Both the position numbers and the translations under genes were made by a program. A stretch of DNA of 64,000 bases, taken from Algoriphagus sp. NG3 (GTDB taxonomy: Bacteria > Bacteroidota > Bacteroidia > Cytophagales > Cyclobacteriaceae). This document shows positions 1 to 9,701 of this stretch, in pieces. Each line of letters starts with the position of its first letter. Within the stretch, counting starts at the first letter, position 1. The stretch lies in contig NZ_CP139421.1 of NCBI RefSeq assembly GCF_034119865.1, positions 1 to 64,000 of the forward strand, given 5' to 3'. The notes under the pieces are model-generated. The model had not been told where the DNA came from and did not search any database. It worked only from the letters and a program-made list of their open reading frames with translations.

Positions 1-1422
1 ATGAGTTCAGAAGCTAGCGCCGTTTGGAATGAATGTTTACGTGTTATCGAACAACACGTCAATGAGCAGAGCTTTTCAACTTGGTTTAAGCCCATAAATC
101 CCGTCAAGCTGGAGGGTACTTCACTGACCATCCAGGTACCCAGCCAGTTCTTCTACGAATGGCTTGAGGATAATTATGTGCAAGAGCTGAAATTGGCCAT
201 CAAAACCACTTTGGGACAAAGCGGCAGATTGGAATACGCAGTGGTAGTGGATAGAGGCAACTCCTCAAACCAACCCTATGTGGTTTCTTTTCCGCAGGGA
301 AATAACGGAGTTAAAAAAAGCTCCTTGCCTCCTGCCGAACCAGATAAGACGCCTTTTGAGATGAAGTCTCTCAATGCCGAGGCACTGACGAATAGTAATT
401 TAAATCCTACCTATACTTTTACCACTTATATAGAAGGTGACTGCAATAGGCTGGCACGTTCAGCTGGTTTTGCTGTGGCCACTAAGCCAGGAATTACTTC
501 CTTTAACCCGCTGATGGTGTATGGAGGGGTAGGTCTGGGAAAGACGCATTTGGTTCAGGCGATCGGTAATGAGATCAAAAATGGCCCTGAAGACAAATTT
601 GTGCTCTATGTATCTTCGGAAAAATTTGTGAATCAGTTCATGGACTCCATCAAAGATGGGAATGTGAAGAGCTTCACTAATTTTTATATGCAGGTAGATG
701 TATTGATCATTGATGATATTCAGTTTTTGGCTGGAAAGGACAGGACCCAGGAGATGTTCTTCCATATCTTCAATCACCTACACCAGAGTAAAAAGCAGAT
801 CATCATGACCTCAGATTGTCCGCCTAGGGATCTGAAAGGTTTGGAAGAACGATTGCTTTCGCGGTTCAAATGGGGACTGACTGCGGATTTGCAGATGCCC
901 GATTTTGAGACCAGGGTGGCTATTATCCGTAGAAAAATGCAGTCCGAAGGGATTATAATCCCCGATGATGTGGTAGAATACCTTGCTTATACAGTAGATA
1001 CGAATGTCCGTGAGCTCGAGGGGATTCTTATTTCACTTATAGCCCATGCTTCCCTTAGCCGTGTAGAGATCAGCCTTGAGCTTGCCAAAACGGTGATGAA
1101 GAATATCATCAAGGATATAGAGACTGAAGTCGGGGTGGATTTCATACAGAAGACAGTAGCGGAGTACTACGGGATAGCGCTGGATGATCTCAAAGCAAAG
1201 ACCCGAAAGAAAGAAATTGTAGCTGCACGACAGGTCGCGATGTATTTTTGCAAAGAATTTACCAATCATTCTTTGAAATCGATCGGTTATCACTTCGGTG
1301 GCAGAGACCACTCCACGGTAATCCATGCCGTACAGACAGTGAATGATATGATGGAGACAGATACTTCATTCAGAAACGCTGTGATGGAGCTGAAGAAAAA
1401 ATTTAAGATGAGGTCTTATTGA
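1..1422 (+). CDS. dnaA: Chromosomal replication initiator DnaA
   Basis: DnaA is the AAA+ ATPase that binds DnaA boxes, opens the replication origin and loads the helicase. The 473-residue protein has the full family layout. Domain I is at the N-terminus and a short variable linker covers about residues 85-130. The AAA+ core has Walker A GGVGLGKT (K181, T182) and Walker B LIIDD (D238, D239). The C-terminal domain IV carries the DnaA-box signature GGRDHST (433-439). The window starts at its ATG, so the upstream region and any origin on that side are not visible. No TTATCCACA-type box cluster was seen just downstream. It converges with the next gene, 36 bp away. Confidence 0.98.
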   Translation: MSSEASAVWNECLRVIEQHVNEQSFSTWFKPINPVKLEGTSLTIQVPSQFFYEWLEDNYVQELKLAIKTTLGQSGRLEYAVVVDRGNSSNQPYVVSFPQGNNGVKKSSLPPAEPDKTPFEMKSLNAEALTNSNLNPTYTFTTYIEGDCNRLARSAGFAVATKPGITSFNPLMVYGGVGLGKTHLVQAIGNEIKNGPEDKFVLYVSSEKFVNQFMDSIKDGNVKSFTNFYMQVDVLIIDDIQFLAGKDRTQEMFFHIFNHLHQSKKQIIMTSDCPPRDLKGLEERLLSRFKWGLTADLQMPDFETRVAIIRRKMQSEGIIIPDDVVEYLAYTVDTNVRELEGILISLIAHASLSRVEISLELAKTVMKNIIKDIETEVGVDFIQKTVAEYYGIALDDLKAKTRKKEIVAARQVAMYFCKEFTNHSLKSIGYHFGGRDHSTVIHAVQTVNDMMETDTSFRNAVMELKKKFKMRSY

Positions 1423-1458
1423 TACATCTGGTTATCCTCGATTATATAATTGTAAGTT

Positions 1459-1875
1459 CTATTCATTCAACTTTTTACTCATAGTTTCCTCAAAACGCTG
1501 TAGCAGTCTGATGTAGCGTTTATGGATGTTGACAAGAAATTTTTCCTGAGTGTCAATCTCATAGACTGGACTGTATTGAATCCTATCAATCACGATATCC
1601 AGCCAGGCTTTCCCGTCATCAATAAGGTCTGCATGAAACGCTTCCACTGTAAGATCTCTGGATCCTGAATAAGGGCCTTTTCCAAGTTGTTTGAAGTAGC
1701 TGGTAAGTAAATCCAGTGCAAGCTCATGGGTTTTTTCAAAGCAGATCAACAGCTGTCTTGAGTGAGCCTCGCTAAATTCACTGCTTTTTGCCCGTCTAGA
1801 GTAGTCCACGAGTTCTTCTAATGAGTTGCTGAATTCAACATGGGCTTGCGCAGGGTTTTTAGCTAATGTTTTCAA
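1459..1875 (-). CDS. HI0074-family (HEPN-like) nucleotidyltransferase substrate-binding protein, orphan
   Basis: A 138-residue, all-helical soluble protein. The stretch from about residue 40 to 125 resembles the HI0074/nucleotidyltransferase substrate-binding family: a QLLICFEKTHELALDLL helix, then a short SRD segment, VEAFHADLIDDGKAWLDIV and a final helical HKRYIRLLQRF. Family members normally pair with a small MNT nucleotidyltransferase, forming type VII toxin-antitoxin modules. No such partner lies beside it here; dnaA is on one side and a 418-bp gap on the other. The usual R-N-x-x-x-H motif after the WLD segment reads DRIQYSPVY, so the Asn and His are missing. It may therefore be an inactive or repurposed HEPN protein. 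The assignment rests on pattern memory only. Confidence 0.6.
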   Translation of the reverse strand: MKTLAKNPAQAHVEFSNSLEELVDYSRRAKSSEFSEAHSRQLLICFEKTHELALDLLTSYFKQLGKGPYSGSRDLTVEAFHADLIDDGKAWLDIVIDRIQYSPVYEIDTQEKFLVNIHKRYIRLLQRFEETMSKKLNE

Positions 1876-2293
1876 TGTAGTAGTGTTTTGCAGATAGATT
1901 CAAAATAAGAAAATATGGTGAATAAATTCTATTGTTAAGAGATTGTTTTGTTTTAGGCTATATTAAAAATCTTAATTTGAACTTTGGCACGGATTTTTTT
2001 TAATTTTTTTTCGCCCTCCTTCGGGTATTTGAGGAAGTGGGAAAAATTCGATTTTCTGAAAAACAGGTTCTTTTCATGAATAAAAATTAAAATTTTTGAT
2101 ATAAATCACTCGATATAGGGTTTTAAAACTTAATCTTTTGGTGATTGTCGTGTTCATTTTTTTGGTTTAGGGGTACCTGGGAATTTAATTTTCGTTGCGC
2201 GCTTTTTGAATTTATATATATTTGTTCTGCACGATTATGAAACATTAACAGTTTCACTATCCATTTATCACAACCAAACTAAACAAAACCTTT
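1876..2293. other. Gene-free leader region upstream of the susC-like gene
   Basis: These 418 bp are very AT-rich and hold no convincing gene. They contain the divergent upstream regions of the HI0074-like gene (minus strand) and the susC-like gene (plus strand). The only recognisable element is the promoter at 2195-2224, listed separately, which leaves a 5' leader of about 65 nt before the susC-like ATG. Confidence 0.5.
2195..2224 (+). promoter_or_regulatory. Bacteroidota-type promoter of the susC/susD-like operon
   Basis: TTG at 2195-2197, 19 bp of spacer, then TATATTTG at 2217-2224. This fits the -33 TTTG / -7 TAnnTTTG consensus of the Bacteroidota primary sigma factor. It lies about 70 bp before the susC-like start codon. 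The match was found by eye. Confidence 0.55.
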
Positions 2294-5200
2294 ATGAAGA
2301 AAATTTTACTATTTTCTTTCTTGATGGTCCTTGCAGGTTTAGCCTGGGCCCAAAACCGTACTATAGAAGGTACGGTGACGTCTTCATCAGACGGGACCAC
2401 TTTACCTGGAGTAAGTGTCATCTTGAAAGGAACTCAGAACGGAACGATTACCGACATTGACGGTAAGTACCAATTGACTGTACCAAGTACAGGAGGAGTA
2501 TTGATATTCTCATTTGTAGGCATGACCTCAACTGAGATCGAAATTGGAAATCAATCTACCATCGACGCACAGTTAGGGGAAGATATAACCCAGTTGAATG
2601 AAGTAGTGGTTACGGCTCTAAATGTGGAGCGTGAGAAAAAGACCTTGGGTTACGCTACCCAAGAAGTAGTGGCTGAAAATCTAAGGGTAGCGAGAGAAAC
2701 TAACCTGAATGAGGCCCTAGCCGGTAAGATATCAGGTGTACAGGTAGTTTCAGGTTCTGGAGCCAAGTTTGGTGAGGCAGTAGTCCGAATACGAGGTGTA
2801 AGGGGATTTGGAGGCGGTTCGCCCCTTTACGTGGTAGATGGAGTCCCTATCGCTGATCCTGCTTCAATCAATATGGACAATGTGGCATCGATCAACGTGC
2901 TAAAAGGAGCGAATGCATCCGCTTTATATGGTTCGCGTGCTAAAGAAGGTGTGATCATCATTACCATGAAGAGAGCTAAAGCTGGAGCAATGACGATTGA
3001 CTTCAACAATACGACCACATTTGAGAATGTTTCTGTAATGCCTAAGTATCAAAATGAATACGGTGGCGGTTATTCTCAGGACTTCGAAACATTCACTTTC
3101 AATCCTGCAACGGATGATCCAGCTTTAGCAGGATTAAACGGGGCACTTATTCCTAATTTTTCTGCGGATGAAAGCTGGGGTCCACGTATGGATGGCCGTC
3201 AGGTAGCCCAGTGGGATGCTTTTACTCCGGGAACTGAAACTTATGGTCAGACTCGACCATGGTCTCCAAATCCAGACAACGTGAAGAATTTCTTTAACAC
3301 TGGAGTAGGTGTACAGAATAGTTTGAATATCGGAAAAGCTGGCGAGGGATATAATGTCAATGCAACAGTGACTAATGTGAACAGAACTGGAGTATTACCC
3401 AACACAAATCAAGGGAGAACATTTTTGAACTTGAACGCAAGTGTTGATCTAGCAAAAGGATTGACAATGCGGATAATGAGTAATTATAACAGAACCAATA
3501 CTTTTGGTAACCTTACTGAGGGATACCAAGGCAGTGTTTCCCAGAATTTCAATCAGTGGTTCCAGCGCCAGTTGGATATGGACTTGTTAAAAAGGTATTA
3601 TAGAATGCCTGATGGCCGATATACGAGTTGGAATATAAATTCAGCCAGAAACTCTACACCACTTTATTGGAACAACCTTTACACTGAACAATACGGTAAT
3701 ATTGCCGAATCCCAAAAAGATGTGTACAATGGTAAATTTGGATTGTCTTATGAAATTGTTGATGGACTTTCTGTAGTTGCAAATGCAAGCCGTTATTACG
3801 AATCATATCGATGGGATGATCGAATTGCCTCTGGAACCCTTGAGCTTGATCGATATAGACAAGGTACAGAGGAGCGTACAGAAGATAACTTTGAATTCAT
3901 GGGTCAGTACAACAAAGTGACTGAGAATTTTTCTATATCGGCTCTAGCGGGTGGTAATATTCGTTTTGATAAAGCCAGTGAAAACAGAATAGAAACAGCA
4001 GGTGGACTTTCAGTACCTGATCTATATAACGTGAGCGCTTCAGTGGACAGACCTGTTGTGGAAAACGAATTCGGCAATAGAGAAGTGAGATCACTATTTG
4101 CACAAGCGAGTGTAGGGTATAAGGAGATTTTATTCCTTGATGCATCGATTCGACGGGATTGGGATTCTGTGTTGCCAGCAGACAATAATGCTTTTACCTA
4201 CCCGGCTATTTCTACCTCATTTATTTTCTCCGAGCTTTTGGGTAACCAAAATATTTTATCATTTGGTAAACTTCGTGCAGGCTATGCTGAAGTTGGTAGT
4301 GAGTTAGATCCGTATCAGTTAGATCCCACCTATGCATTAGGTACACCTTATAATGGCAATCCAACTATGGGTTATCCTAACGAGTTAGTTGATCCAACTT
4401 TACGGCCAAGTACTACTTCGGCACTTGAAACAGGTATAGAGCTAGCTTTCCTAAATGGTCGTATCCGTACGGAGTTTTCTTATTTCTATTACGACAACAC
4501 CAACGAGATCATTAGAACTGAGGTGCCTAGCACAACTGGTATAAATTTTTACACTATCAATGCGGGTAAGACTTATACACGAGGATGGGATGCTACGATC
4601 GGTGGTACACCGATTCAATCAGCTAACTTTAACTGGGATATTAACTTCAATTTTGCACGAAGCAGAAACTTTATTGAAGAGATTTATCCGGGAATAGACG
4701 CAGTTCAGTTGATAAATGGTTTCCTTGGTGACCGTGTCTCTGGAGGATGGGGTTCTATCTCAGCAAGAGCTAAAGTAGGTGAAGAGTGGGGAACTATCAT
4801 TGGAGCCAAGTATGAGAGAGATGAAGCAGGTAGAATTGTGGTTGGAGCTGATGGTATTCCTTTGCAGGTACAGAATCAAGTATTAGGAACTGTACTTCCT
4901 GATTATACAGGCGGTATTTTTAACAGATTTACTTACAAAGATTTTGAGTTAAGCTTTACAATTGATTGGCAGATTGGTGGTAAGATCAATTCCATTACCA
5001 ATATGTTCAACGCCTATTCAGGATTGGGAGAAATGACCGTGGGTAACAACGATAAAGGAGTACCTATGCGGGATGCAGTAGAAGACGGTGGTGGTCTGAA
5101 GTTTGACGGAGTATATGCAGATGGAACTGAAAATGACACTTATCTAGAGACTGATGCCTATTGGAAGTCACTATTCGGTCTACACGAAGCTTGGGTTTAT

Positions 5201-5464
5201 GATGCAAGCTATGTAAAGCTACGTGAGATCAGGTTCGGTTATAATCTTCCTCAGTCTTTGCTTCAGCGCACCAATTTCTTAAGAACTGCAGCAGTAGCGG
5301 TAGTGGCAAACAACCCATGGTTGATTAAAACAAATGTACCAGGATTGGATCCTTCCCAGTTGTCAGGTGATACGAGAACTTCCCGTAATAATGGGGCATG
5401 GGTAGATAGTGGACAACTTCCCGCTACACGTTCTATTGGTTTTGATATTCGTTTAGGATTCTAA
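2294..5464 (+). CDS. SusC/RagA-family TonB-linked outer membrane protein
   Basis: An outer membrane transporter of 1056 residues that takes up bulky nutrients (glycans or peptides) with TonB energy and a SusD lid. Residues 1-20 are a signal peptide ending LAWAQ. Residues ~22-110 form the carboxypeptidase-regulatory-like beta-sandwich (RTIEGTVTSSSDGTTLPGVS). A TonB-box-like QLNEVVVTAL follows, then the plug (KISGVQVVSGSG, PLYVVDGVPI) and a long beta-barrel ending in the typical C-terminal Phe (DIRLGF). The susD-like gene starts 12 bp downstream and the pair shares one promoter and terminator. No glycosidase, sulfatase or peptidase gene is nearby, so the substrate cannot be inferred. Confidence 0.95.
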   Translation: MKKILLFSFLMVLAGLAWAQNRTIEGTVTSSSDGTTLPGVSVILKGTQNGTITDIDGKYQLTVPSTGGVLIFSFVGMTSTEIEIGNQSTIDAQLGEDITQLNEVVVTALNVEREKKTLGYATQEVVAENLRVARETNLNEALAGKISGVQVVSGSGAKFGEAVVRIRGVRGFGGGSPLYVVDGVPIADPASINMDNVASINVLKGANASALYGSRAKEGVIIITMKRAKAGAMTIDFNNTTTFENVSVMPKYQNEYGGGYSQDFETFTFNPATDDPALAGLNGALIPNFSADESWGPRMDGRQVAQWDAFTPGTETYGQTRPWSPNPDNVKNFFNTGVGVQNSLNIGKAGEGYNVNATVTNVNRTGVLPNTNQGRTFLNLNASVDLAKGLTMRIMSNYNRTNTFGNLTEGYQGSVSQNFNQWFQRQLDMDLLKRYYRMPDGRYTSWNINSARNSTPLYWNNLYTEQYGNIAESQKDVYNGKFGLSYEIVDGLSVVANASRYYESYRWDDRIASGTLELDRYRQGTEERTEDNFEFMGQYNKVTENFSISALAGGNIRFDKASENRIETAGGLSVPDLYNVSASVDRPVVENEFGNREVRSLFAQASVGYKEILFLDASIRRDWDSVLPADNNAFTYPAISTSFIFSELLGNQNILSFGKLRAGYAEVGSELDPYQLDPTYALGTPYNGNPTMGYPNELVDPTLRPSTTSALETGIELAFLNGRIRTEFSYFYYDNTNEIIRTEVPSTTGINFYTINAGKTYTRGWDATIGGTPIQSANFNWDINFNFARSRNFIEEIYPGIDAVQLINGFLGDRVSGGWGSISARAKVGEEWGTIIGAKYERDEAGRIVVGADGIPLQVQNQVLGTVLPDYTGGIFNRFTYKDFELSFTIDWQIGGKINSITNMFNAYSGLGEMTVGNNDKGVPMRDAVEDGGGLKFDGVYADGTENDTYLETDAYWKSLFGLHEAWVYDASYVKLREIRFGYNLPQSLLQRTNFLRTAAVAVVANNPWLIKTNVPGLDPSQLSGDTRTSRNNGAWVDSGQLPATRSIGFDIRLGF

Positions 5465-5476
5465 TAAATAAGAAAC

Positions 5477-6943
5477 ATGAAAAAAATAATTTCAAAATAT
5501 ATACTTATCGGGATGGTTACTGTTGGAGTAGCATCCTGTGATATTGGAGATTTTGGGGATACTAACGTAAACCCTAATGAAACAACTCAGGCAATTCCAT
5601 CTTCCTTATTGACTAATTCAATCAATAGTTTGAAGGGTACAGTTGATGCTCCTCAGGGTTCACTTTATTCTCAATATCTGGCAAATTCCCAATATACGAG
5701 TGCAGATAATTACCTGACCATCATATTTGATTATGGCGCTATATATAGAGGAGCTTTGATGGATCTTGAGCAAATTATTTTGGTTAACTCCAATGAAGAA
5801 ACCATGGTGGAAGCATCTAGGTATGGTTCCAATGAGAATCAGATTGCTGTTGCTCAAATACTTCAGTCTTATTATTTCCAGAGAACAACAGATCGATGGG
5901 GAGATATTCCCTATTCTCAGGCTTTGAATATTGCTGATGGAGTACGCCAACCGGCATTTGATGCACAATCAGATATTTATGCTGGGATTTTGGCTACGCT
6001 AAAAACTGCTCAAGCAAACATATCTACAACTGCTCCTGTACAGGGGGATATCCTTTTCGATGGGGATATGGATATGTGGAAGAAGTTCGCCAATACACTC
6101 CGGATGGTGATGGCTTTGAGATTATCAGAGGTAGACCCGACAACTGGCGCCGCTGAATTTGCTTCTGCGGTAAATGATGGGGTGATTGCTTTGGATAATA
6201 GCGAAAATATTTTCTACGCTAACCTACCGGAAGCTGCTTTCCAGAATGCATGGTTTGAAAGATTCCTTACCCGTAGGGATTATGCTGTAGCCAATACCTT
6301 GGTAGATAGAATGCAGACTGTAGCAAACGGTGGAGTACTCAATGTAGCCATGGATCCTCGGCTTCCTGTTTATGCCGACCCTACAGAAAATGGTGGTAAG
6401 TATGTGGGGATGCCCTATGGACTTTCCGAAGCTAGATCCGGAGCTATTCCAAACACAAATAAATCTTTCTTAGGAGAGGAATTACGTGCTCAGGATGCTC
6501 CAAATTATATCTTCACTTCAGCTCAGGTGTTGTTTTCTATGGCTGAAGCAGTTCATAGAGGATGGATAGCTGGAGATGCCGAAGCGCTGTATTATCAAGG
6601 TATTGAAGCTTCCTTGGAACAATATGAAGTAGCTAGTGGATATGCTACTTACATATCAAATTCATGGGTTCAATATGATAATGCCAGAGCTTTAGAGAAG
6701 ATAAATACCCAAAAGTGGATAGCCAACTTCTTGAACGGCTATGAAGCTTGGGCAGAATGGAGAAGAACTGGTTATCCAGATCTGAAGCCAGGAGAAGATG
6801 CGCTGAATGCCAGTGGTCAGATTCCAGTGCGTCAAGCATATCCCTTGTTCGAGGTTAACCTTAACTCCACAAATTACGCGGCTGTAGTAGCCCGTCAAGG
6901 TGAAGATGGGTTGGATACACCAGTATGGTGGGATGTTGATTAA
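5477..6943 (+). CDS. SusD/RagB-family surface lipoprotein
   Basis: Surface-exposed nutrient-binding lipoprotein of 488 residues that forms the hinged lid of the SusC-like transporter encoded 12 bp upstream. The N-terminus has a lipoprotein signal with lipobox VASC (C21), followed by an acidic DIGDFGDTN stretch typical of surface export in this phylum. The body shows SusD/RagB-type helical segments, including QILQSYYFQRTTDRWGDIPY and the C-terminal NTQKWIANFLNGYEAWAEWR. It looks like the SusD-like superfamily seen with peptide or small-glycan uptake rather than classic starch SusD. It ends 17 bp before a strong terminator hairpin. Confidence 0.93.
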   Translation: MKKIISKYILIGMVTVGVASCDIGDFGDTNVNPNETTQAIPSSLLTNSINSLKGTVDAPQGSLYSQYLANSQYTSADNYLTIIFDYGAIYRGALMDLEQIILVNSNEETMVEASRYGSNENQIAVAQILQSYYFQRTTDRWGDIPYSQALNIADGVRQPAFDAQSDIYAGILATLKTAQANISTTAPVQGDILFDGDMDMWKKFANTLRMVMALRLSEVDPTTGAAEFASAVNDGVIALDNSENIFYANLPEAAFQNAWFERFLTRRDYAVANTLVDRMQTVANGGVLNVAMDPRLPVYADPTENGGKYVGMPYGLSEARSGAIPNTNKSFLGEELRAQDAPNYIFTSAQVLFSMAEAVHRGWIAGDAEALYYQGIEASLEQYEVASGYATYISNSWVQYDNARALEKINTQKWIANFLNGYEAWAEWRRTGYPDLKPGEDALNASGQIPVRQAYPLFEVNLNSTNYAAVVARQGEDGLDTPVWWDVD

Positions 6944-6959
6944 TCTAAGCTGAAAATAT

Positions 6960-6993
6960 AAAATGCCATCTGCAATTTGTGGATGGCATTTTT
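6960..6993 (+). terminator. Intrinsic terminator of the susC/susD-like operon
   Basis: A perfect 11-bp stem: AAAATGCCATC (6960-6970) pairs with GATGGCATTTT (6982-6992) across an 11-nt loop and runs into a T tract. It overlaps a possible GTG start at 6979 for the next gene, which argues for the ATG at 7009 instead. Confidence 0.85.
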
Positions 6994-7008
6994 ATGCTTT
7001 GTGCACAT

Positions 7009-9699
7009 ATGAAGAGAAAACTACCACACTTATTATTCTTCTTGCTTTTAACTCCCATCCTCTTTGCCCAAGAGGTGACCAAGTCAATATTCTTTGATCA
7101 GGACTATTCCGAAACTCCCCTTACAGTGGTGCTGGATAATCTTCAAAAACATACGGAAAGCCGATTTTTCTATAAAAAGGAGTGGGGAATAGAAGGCTTT
7201 CTTGTTACTGCCAAACAAGGTGAAAACGCTATAGATTACATTGAAAACCTATTAAAAAATTATGGTTATAGTATTGTCCACTATAACGAGCTGTTGATCA
7301 TTGTCAACCAGGAAGGGCTAGAGGCATACCGTTACGAGAAGTGGGAAGAAGATGATGCCAATCTCAATGGATACAAACTAATAGGAGCCGGAAAGCCGGA
7401 AAACTCGAATTTACCGGTCACACTTTCTGGTAGGATCACGGATGCCGGCGAAAATGAACCATTGATAGGGGCAAGCATACAAGTAGTAGGCAGCGAAAAG
7501 GGAGTGGTTACCGACCTAGACGGCAACTATGAACTGAAGATTATACCTGGAAAGCATAAGTTACTGGTTCAGTATTCAGGATATGAACCTCAATCCGTTC
7601 CGATTCAGTTGATCAATACTGGGCAACTGGATGTAGGACTTTTCAACGAAACGCTCAAATTAGAAGAGTTCACTATTACTGCTAGAAGCCAGGATGTTTC
7701 TGTATCCGAGAAAATTGCCGGTAGGGAAATTCTGGATATTGCGGTAATCAAAAGCTTGCCCACATTTATGGGCGAGGTTGACCCAGTCAAAAGCCTTATA
7801 TCTCTTCCGGGGGTGAGTTCAGTCGGCGAGGGGACGTCTGGTTTTAATGTTCGTGGAGGAGATCCGGGACAAAATCTGGTCATGATGGACGGGGCAATTG
7901 TATATAATAGTTCCCATCTGTTTGGCTTCTTTGGTGCATTTAATTCAGACTTGATCAGGGATGTGGAATTATACAAAGGAGGTGGCCCGGCTAATTATGG
8001 CGGGAGAGTCTCATCTGTGCTTAATGTGAACCTTCGCAACGGAAACTCCCAAGGGATGGAAGTACAGGGTGGGATAGGTTTGATTTCCTCCCGACTTTTA
8101 GTAGAAGGTCCATTGAAGAAAGACAAGACCACTTTTTTGCTATCTGGAAGAACTGCTTACCCTAACTGGATGCTCAGGCAGATGAAGGATCCGGATCTTT
8201 ATCAAAGTGCTGCAGGGTTCTATGATGTTAATTTTAAGGTCAACCATACACTAGATGAAAACAATGTGTTGACTTTCTCTGGATACCTCAGTGAGGATAA
8301 TTTTGAATTTGCATCGGATACTGCTTATGTGTGGAAAACCAAACTCGGTATTCTAAAATGGGGACATAGATTCAGCAATAAATTCCTGATGCAGGCACAG
8401 GTGGTAGTGAGTGATTTCCAAAGTAATATTCAGAATACTGAAGCCAGCTACGATTTCGACTATCAATCAGGTATTTTAAACTATCAGGGAAAAATCGATT
8501 TTACCTATGAATTGGGAAATTCCCATAAGTTCGATTTTGGCTTTACTTCCCTTTATTATGATTTCAATAATGGGGAATTTACTCCAGGAAGAGAAAACAC
8601 CACCTCCCAGATGGTGCGAATCCCGCAGGAAAATGCGCTTGAAAGTGCCGTTTATCTGAATGATGAGTACATCATTTCCCCGCGTTTATCCCTGGTGTAC
8701 GGGTTGAGGATTTCTAATTATTTAGCTTTAGGGGGAAGTTATTTTGAATTTGATCCTGATCAGCCTCGAACATCGGCATCTATCACAGATACTTTGAGCT
8801 TTAGCTCAAATGAAATAGCGAAGTCTTTTTTCGGTATAGAGCCCAGGGCTTCTTTTAGATGGCTGGCTACTCCTTCCAGCTCCATCAAGCTCAGCTATTA
8901 CCGGACGAAACAGTATATCCATCTGATTTCAAATACGGCTGCTATTTCACCTGTGGATTATTGGAAGTCCTCAGGGTATAACCTGTCTCCTTCTATCGCT
9001 GATCAATACACCTTGGGTTTTTTCAAAAACTGGAAGGATAATCTATTTGAAGTATCTGTGGAAGGCTATTATAAGGATATACAGAACATCGTCGATTACA
9101 AGAATGCCGCAACAATTTTGTTAAATGAAACACTGGATGCGGATTTGGTACAAGGCGCAGGAAAAGCGTATGGGGCAGAATTTTTGATCAGGAAAAATCG
9201 TGGAAAACTGACAGGATGGGTAGGATATACTTATTCTAGAAGCTTAAGGAAGTTTGACGAATCTCCGTTCAAAGAGGAAAAAATCAATGGCGGAAACTTT
9301 TTCCCAGCCAACTATGACAAGCCCCATGACGTCTCCTTGGTCATGGATTACAAGGTAAGCAGAAGGTTTTCTATGAACCTAAACTTTGCCTATTCTACAG
9401 GCAGACCAATTACGGTTCCTGTTTCCAAATTTCAATATGAAGATATTCTCTCTGTGCTGAATTACAGTGACAGAAACCAATATCGGATTCCGGATTATCA
9501 CAGATTGGATTTGGCTTTTACGTTGAAAAGCGGGTTGAAAAAAGAGAAAGCTATTGACGGGGAGTGGGTATTCTCCATTTATAATGTGTACGGGAGGAGA
9601 AATCCTTTCTCAGTGTATTTTACCCAAAGAGGAAATGCTTTCCAACTCTCCGTATTAGGCAGTGCCTTTCCGTCTATCTCATACAATTTTAAATTATAA
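7009..9699 (+). CDS. TonB-dependent receptor with STN and carboxypeptidase-like N-terminal domains
   Basis: Outer membrane TonB-dependent transporter of 896 residues counted from the ATG at 7009. That start gives a clean signal peptide (MKRKLPHLLFFLLLTPILFAQ region). The in-frame GTG at 6979 lies inside the upstream terminator and is unlikely. After the signal comes an STN-like domain (FFDQDYSETPLTVVLDNL through LLIIVNQE), then a carboxypeptidase-regulatory-like fold beginning VTLSGRITDAGENEPLIGAS. The plug includes GFNVRGGDPGQNLVMMDGA, and a beta-barrel follows. An STN domain often signals through an anti-sigma factor, but no sigma/anti-sigma pair is visible. A DUF4249 gene follows 2 bp later, a common pairing in Bacteroidota. 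Confidence 0.92.
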   Translation: MKRKLPHLLFFLLLTPILFAQEVTKSIFFDQDYSETPLTVVLDNLQKHTESRFFYKKEWGIEGFLVTAKQGENAIDYIENLLKNYGYSIVHYNELLIIVNQEGLEAYRYEKWEEDDANLNGYKLIGAGKPENSNLPVTLSGRITDAGENEPLIGASIQVVGSEKGVVTDLDGNYELKIIPGKHKLLVQYSGYEPQSVPIQLINTGQLDVGLFNETLKLEEFTITARSQDVSVSEKIAGREILDIAVIKSLPTFMGEVDPVKSLISLPGVSSVGEGTSGFNVRGGDPGQNLVMMDGAIVYNSSHLFGFFGAFNSDLIRDVELYKGGGPANYGGRVSSVLNVNLRNGNSQGMEVQGGIGLISSRLLVEGPLKKDKTTFLLSGRTAYPNWMLRQMKDPDLYQSAAGFYDVNFKVNHTLDENNVLTFSGYLSEDNFEFASDTAYVWKTKLGILKWGHRFSNKFLMQAQVVVSDFQSNIQNTEASYDFDYQSGILNYQGKIDFTYELGNSHKFDFGFTSLYYDFNNGEFTPGRENTTSQMVRIPQENALESAVYLNDEYIISPRLSLVYGLRISNYLALGGSYFEFDPDQPRTSASITDTLSFSSNEIAKSFFGIEPRASFRWLATPSSSIKLSYYRTKQYIHLISNTAAISPVDYWKSSGYNLSPSIADQYTLGFFKNWKDNLFEVSVEGYYKDIQNIVDYKNAATILLNETLDADLVQGAGKAYGAEFLIRKNRGKLTGWVGYTYSRSLRKFDESPFKEEKINGGNFFPANYDKPHDVSLVMDYKVSRRFSMNLNFAYSTGRPITVPVSKFQYEDILSVLNYSDRNQYRIPDYHRLDLAFTLKSGLKKEKAIDGEWVFSIYNVYGRRNPFSVYFTQRGNAFQLSVLGSAFPSISYNFKL

Positions 9700-9701
9700 A
9701 G

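Noticed and set aside
1423..2293. Replication origin next to dnaA
   Set aside because: No cluster of TTATCCACA-type DnaA boxes is visible on this side of the gene; the upstream side is outside the window.
6979..7008. GTG at 6979 as start of the TonB receptor
   Set aside because: It lies inside the susD terminator hairpin and adds residues before a perfectly good signal peptide starting at 7009.
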